A DNA stretch of 64,000 nt from Paralithodes platypus (lineage: Eukaryota > Arthropoda > Malacostraca > Decapoda > Lithodidae), in NCBI GenBank assembly GCA_032716605.1, contig CM064573.1, positions 4,851,782 to 4,915,781 on the forward strand. Reading direction: 5' to 3'. Positions 63,479 to 64,000 of this stretch are shown piece after piece. Both the position numbers and the translations under genes were made by a program. The notes below the pieces were generated by a model. It was not told the origin of the DNA. It saw only the letters and a program-made list of their open reading frames with translations, and made no database searches. Positions within the stretch are counted from its first letter, which is position 1, and each line of letters opens with the position of its first letter.

Positions 63479-64000
63479 GGCAGAGACTGGTTAAAAGCTA
63501 ACTCCCCCCGGGCCTCACTTGGTCCTCTGTGGACCCGCCGGATCTCCGCCCTGGAAAAAAGAAAATTTCCAGGAATTAATGCTCATAAGGTTACCCCACA
63601 ATGTTCTAACACAAGTGTTAATGAACCGCCGGGCAACGAGACGTAATACCCCACCATTACCTCTCGTTACCCTGTAGGTTCGTATGTAAAGATTTGTAAA
63701 TAACTTTACGTGTCCAAAAGATTTAAGAATATCCTCAGACATGATATAAAGATGAGCAGTTCTTTATAAGTGACGCAGTCTTCCCTGTGATATAACGTTC
63801 ACCGGGAACCCATACTAAGACGCCGGCCTCCTTATTATAACGCAGTTAGCCAGGTTAAGCCCATCTTAATCATTAGATCGCCGTGAGTTGAATGTCTTGA
63901 TACCTCAATGTATCCCGCAATTGTTAGGCTAATTCTACCGAATTTGCAAATCCGTGATTCCCACCCTCCCGAGGTTCAACCGCCGGGTGAAAAATAATAG
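63479..64000 (-). other. DIRS 5' leader, copy 2 (partial)
   Basis: Corresponds to the leader of copy 1: ttccaggaattaatgctcat is shared with 34078-34097, and ccgccggg hairpin motifs recur (63626, 63980). No coding. Cut by the window end. Confidence 0.65.

Larger units (their letters stand above)
54761..64000 (-). mobile_element. DIRS-like retrotransposon, copy 2, runs off the window
   Basis: Same order as copy 1: end block (54761-55260), 3' UTR, recombinase, RT-RNase H, Gag, leader. Its 5' end lies beyond 64000. It carries a CR1 (60356-61957) in Gag and a TTAA-flanked MITE (58707-59113) between Gag and RT. Coding sequence differs noticeably from copy 1, so it is older or another subfamily. 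Confidence 0.88.

Noticed and set aside
1..64000. Host genes or a bacterial defence system
   Set aside because: No conserved non-transposon protein, operon layout, splice-supported gene model or rRNA was recognised on either strand.

Overview
This is eukaryotic DNA made almost entirely of transposable elements. I recognise no host gene, rRNA gene, CRISPR array or bacterial operon. Every coding stretch I can identify belongs to a mobile element. The mix (a CR1-like LINE with a decamer 3' tail, an RTE-like LINE with a GATA tail, a DIRS-type tyrosine-recombinase retrotransposon, four or five pogo/Tigger-like families, piggyBac, tRNA-derived SINEs and a short run of the arthropod-type CCTAA telomere motif) suggests an arthropod, plausibly a decapod crustacean, where DIRS1-like elements are known to be common. 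The taxon is inference, not proof.

Layout. 0-7.3 kb: a jockey-like endonuclease remnant, a TA-flanked MITE, a decayed Tigger transposase, then a fuller Tigger transposase split by two SINEs. 8.3-17.4 kb: a near full-length CR1-like LINE carrying two RTE insertions and one MITE; that MITE carries a piggyBac-type MITE. This CR1 ends inside another Tigger gene (17.4-19.8 kb), which also carries an RTE fragment. 19.9-24.8 kb: a CR1 fragment, an old tyrosine-recombinase remnant with a SINE, and a cluster of DIRS ends. 24.8-27.3 kb: a minisatellite with a complete but internally deleted Tigger element. 27.3-43.5 kb: one piggyBac transposase gene on the minus strand, broken into four pieces by a complete 8.7 kb DIRS element, a 2 kb TA-flanked element and a CR1. 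43.5-54.7 kb: a piggyBac MITE, a foldback element, an RTE carrying SINEs, and two copies of a longer repeat unit, the second with several clean insertions. 54.8-64 kb: a second DIRS copy that runs off the window and carries a CR1 and a piggyBac-type MITE.

How the parts relate. The window works as a stratigraphic record. Target duplications (TA, TTAA, or 9-13 bp for LINEs and SINEs) and uninterrupted paralogous sites in the same window give the order of many insertions. Likely autonomous/non-autonomous pairs are present: the 17.4-19.8 kb Tigger shares its end sequence with four MITEs, RTE shares its 3' end with a shorter repeat at 52 kb, and piggyBac shares its TTAA/CCC ends with three MITEs. 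Nearly all open frames are disrupted. The least damaged are the DIRS RT-RNase H and recombinase frames of the first copy and the middle of the piggyBac transposase. All calls come from reading by eye; no database search was run.
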